Part shown: in pieces, positions 62,561 through 64,000 of the stretch
How the letters are laid out: every line of letters starts with the position of its first letter
How positions within the stretch are numbered: position 1 is the stretch's first letter
Assembly: GCA_965211775.1 (NCBI GenBank)
Contig: OZ242974.1
Span: 3,100,001-3,164,000 of the forward strand
Origin: Thiodiazotropha sp040506975
GTDB lineage: Bacteria; Pseudomonadota; Gammaproteobacteria; Chromatiales; Chromatiaceae
Length of the DNA: 64,000 nt
Reading direction: 5' to 3'
Notes under the pieces: model-generated
Database searches by the model: none
The model's input: only the letters and a program-made list of their open reading frames with translations
Told to the model about the DNA's origin: nothing
Program-made: the position numbers and the translations under genes

Positions 62561-63646
62561 ATGAAAAGGATCATAATCTGCGCAGATGGCACCTGGAACA
62601 TCAGAGATCAGCTGGACAAAAAGACAGGGCGGCGTCATCCAACCAATGTAACCAAAATTGCACGTGCCATAAAACCAACGGCCGCTGATGGCACATCACA
62701 GATAGTTTATTACCATGAAGGTGTGGGAACCAACGGACCTCTGGATAAGGTTACCGGAGGGGCTTTCGGCAAGGGCATGGAAGAGAATATCCGCAACATG
62801 TACCGATTCATCGTCTACAATTACGAACCCGGCGATGAACTCTATCTCTTTGGCTTCAGTCGTGGCGCATTTACGGTAAGAAGTCTTGCCGGTTTTATGA
62901 ACCTGATCGGCCTGATCGAAAAAGACGACGACTATTATGTGCCGGAAATGTACCTCTGTTATGAAAAAAGCAAAGGTCCCGGCTCGTCGGAGTGGGAAAA
63001 GGCGTTTCGTAATGTAGAAAACGTACGCCCATGCCCGCCGATAAAACTAGTCGGGGTGTGGGATACCGTCGGTGCACTTGGCGCTCCTGGAGTGATTGGA
63101 CAGATTTTCAACAAGAAAAAATATCAATATCACGATATTGAGCTCAATCCGAATATAGAAAATGCCATACATGCCATATCGATCGATGAACGTCGTAAAC
63201 CATTCAAGCCTTCGATATGGAAACGTCCCTTATCTTGGCAGGGTGAGGTGCAGCAGGCCTGGTTTGCCGGTGTGCACAGCAATGTGGGCGGCAGCTACTC
63301 TCCCGATGGTCTGGCCAATGAGGCCCTCCACTGGGTGGTTGAAAAGTCGGAGGCGTTGGGCCTTGAATGTGATCATGACTATCTTGCCCACTTCCGGCCC
63401 TGTTTCAACTCCGTGCTGAACGACTCAATGACCATTCCCTATCGCGTGATGGGACCATTCGAGCGCCAGATCGGCAATCATGTTAACGATGGCGAGGTGC
63501 TTCATCAATCGGTACTGGATCGCATGCATCTGGCAAAATGCAATTATGCGCCATCCAACCTGAAAGCTTATAACGAAAATCGGTTGGATATTCCGGTAGT
63601 GAATACGACGCGCATCGATCGTGGTGAACCCTGTCCGGACCTGTAG
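62561..63646 (+). CDS. DUF2235 (Tle1-like) alpha/beta hydrolase
   Basis: A 361-residue protein of the DUF2235 family, whose best-known members are phospholipase effectors of type VI secretion. It starts MKRIIICADGTWNIRDQ; the nucleophile elbow is LFGFSRGAFTVRSLAGF with Ser near residue 100; candidate Asp in GVWDTVGALG and a late His in WFAGVHSNVGGSY. No secretion genes, adaptor or immunity gene is near, so an effector role is not supported here. Length fits a stand-alone hydrolase. Confidence 0.88.
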   Translation: MKRIIICADGTWNIRDQLDKKTGRRHPTNVTKIARAIKPTAADGTSQIVYYHEGVGTNGPLDKVTGGAFGKGMEENIRNMYRFIVYNYEPGDELYLFGFSRGAFTVRSLAGFMNLIGLIEKDDDYYVPEMYLCYEKSKGPGSSEWEKAFRNVENVRPCPPIKLVGVWDTVGALGAPGVIGQIFNKKKYQYHDIELNPNIENAIHAISIDERRKPFKPSIWKRPLSWQGEVQQAWFAGVHSNVGGSYSPDGLANEALHWVVEKSEALGLECDHDYLAHFRPCFNSVLNDSMTIPYRVMGPFERQIGNHVNDGEVLHQSVLDRMHLAKCNYAPSNLKAYNENRLDIPVVNTTRIDRGEPCPDL

Positions 63647-63670
63647 AGACTGCACCATACCCGCAATGAA

Positions 63671-63700
63671 TAAGTGTTAACAGGTCCTAACAGGCCCTAA
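63671..63700. repeat. Dispersed GGCC-repeat with a duplicated end
   Basis: TAAGTGTTAACAGGTCCTAA followed by CAGGCCCTAA: the outer end occurs twice in tandem, 25 bases after the DUF2235 gene. The following 230 bases to the IS hold nothing I can name. Confidence 0.55.
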
Positions 63701-63930
63701 GTGTTTTGGATTAATAATTGGAACACCTTTATGCAATGGAAACGAATAATCTCAATAGAAGATGTATCGGTGAAATCCAAAATCGATACGGATGTCCCGT
63801 CAGGGATGATTTCGATATCCAAATAGGGTGATCATAGAAGGTAGTGGCTCTGATGGACAGAAAACAGACCTCTACAGCAATAGACGCCAAAACAGGAACT
63901 ACCAGTTAAACATTGTTGGATAAATGGTTT

Positions 63931-64000
63931 CCTGATTACCCCTAAACCTCAGCCATTCTCAAGAGGCGATATGGCATAGGTGGAGTGCGAAGAGCGGCAA
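63931..64000 (-). mobile_element. IS1595-family insertion sequence, copy 7, cut by window edge
   Basis: The last 70 bases match the transposase-distal end of the other copies (CCTGATTACCCCTAAACC onward, then the transposase C-terminal codons). Same orientation as copies 2-6. Confidence 0.93.

Noticed and set aside
62561..63646. Type VI secretion effector with immunity gene
   Set aside because: Only the hydrolase is present; there is no VgrG, PAAR, adaptor or immunity-like gene near it.
8927..64000. Regularly spaced repeats as a CRISPR array
   Set aside because: The repeats are 1-kb insertion sequences and scattered short elements at irregular distances; no short direct-repeat array or cas gene is present.

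Overview
The window looks like the chromosome of a gammaproteobacterium (roughly balanced to moderately high GC) that oxidises methanol by the lanthanide route. It holds one continuous C1-oxidation island: XoxF-type methanol dehydrogenase with its cytochrome and periplasmic partners, PQQ biosynthesis, the tetrahydromethanopterin (H4MPT)/methanofuran formaldehyde pathway with much of its cofactor biosynthesis, and an NAD-linked formate dehydrogenase. Gene content and the heavy insertion-sequence load resemble sulfur-oxidising, often symbiotic, Gammaproteobacteria. That placement is inference; there is no rRNA or other taxonomic marker here.

Layout. 1-3031 (minus): two-subunit formate dehydrogenase, the alpha gene cut by the window edge and carrying a frameshift. 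3293-8530: a periplasmic 'quinoprotein relay' set (metallo-beta-lactamase-fold hydrolase, SoxYZ-like carrier, three small proteins of which two are exported), then a broken beta-propeller gene and a broken SRPBCC gene. 8927-9955: IS1595 copy 1. 9993-14523: PQQ-associated ABC system (binding protein, propeller, ATPase, permease, exported coiled-coil protein). 14535-18795 (minus): xoxF-xoxG-xoxJ and a CXXCW rhodanese-like protein, interrupted by a 298-bp MITE-like element. 18943-21685: an IS1380-family element and IS1595 copy 2. 21900-22865: proline iminopeptidase. 23200-26404 (minus): pqqABCDE, including the 24-codon pqqA. 27281-31960 (minus): fhcBADC. 33555-46207: H4MPT genes (RFAP synthase, mtdB, ATP-grasp, mch, ATP-grasp, CitG-like, fae, a PTPS fusion) and methanofuran genes (HisA-like, MfnD-, MfnF- and MfnE-like, pabB). 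48690-53402: second PTPS-like protein, DHPS-like protein, DUF447, MfnB, nucleotidyltransferase, DUF3280-like. 53481-60807: an unrelated accessory block (DegT aminotransferase, sulfotransferase, methyltransferases, broken CoA ligase, NeuD-like acetyltransferase). 62561-63646: DUF2235 hydrolase.

How the parts fit: XoxF oxidises methanol in the periplasm using PQQ and a lanthanide and passes electrons to XoxG. Fae captures formaldehyde on H4MPT, MtdB and Mch oxidise it, FhcABCD releases formate, and formate dehydrogenase makes CO2 and NADH. The ABC system, SoxYZ-like carrier, MBL hydrolase and CXXCW protein are recurrent but poorly understood partners of PQQ dehydrogenases.

Six complete near-identical IS1595 copies and a seventh cut by the window edge, a dispersed GGCCTGTTAACA-type repeat that often coincides with TAG stop codons, several other inverted repeats and several broken genes point to a genome with recent mobile-element activity. 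Three of the broken genes differ from an intact frame only by homopolymer-length changes, so sequencing error has to be excluded for them. No tRNA, rRNA or CRISPR array was seen.
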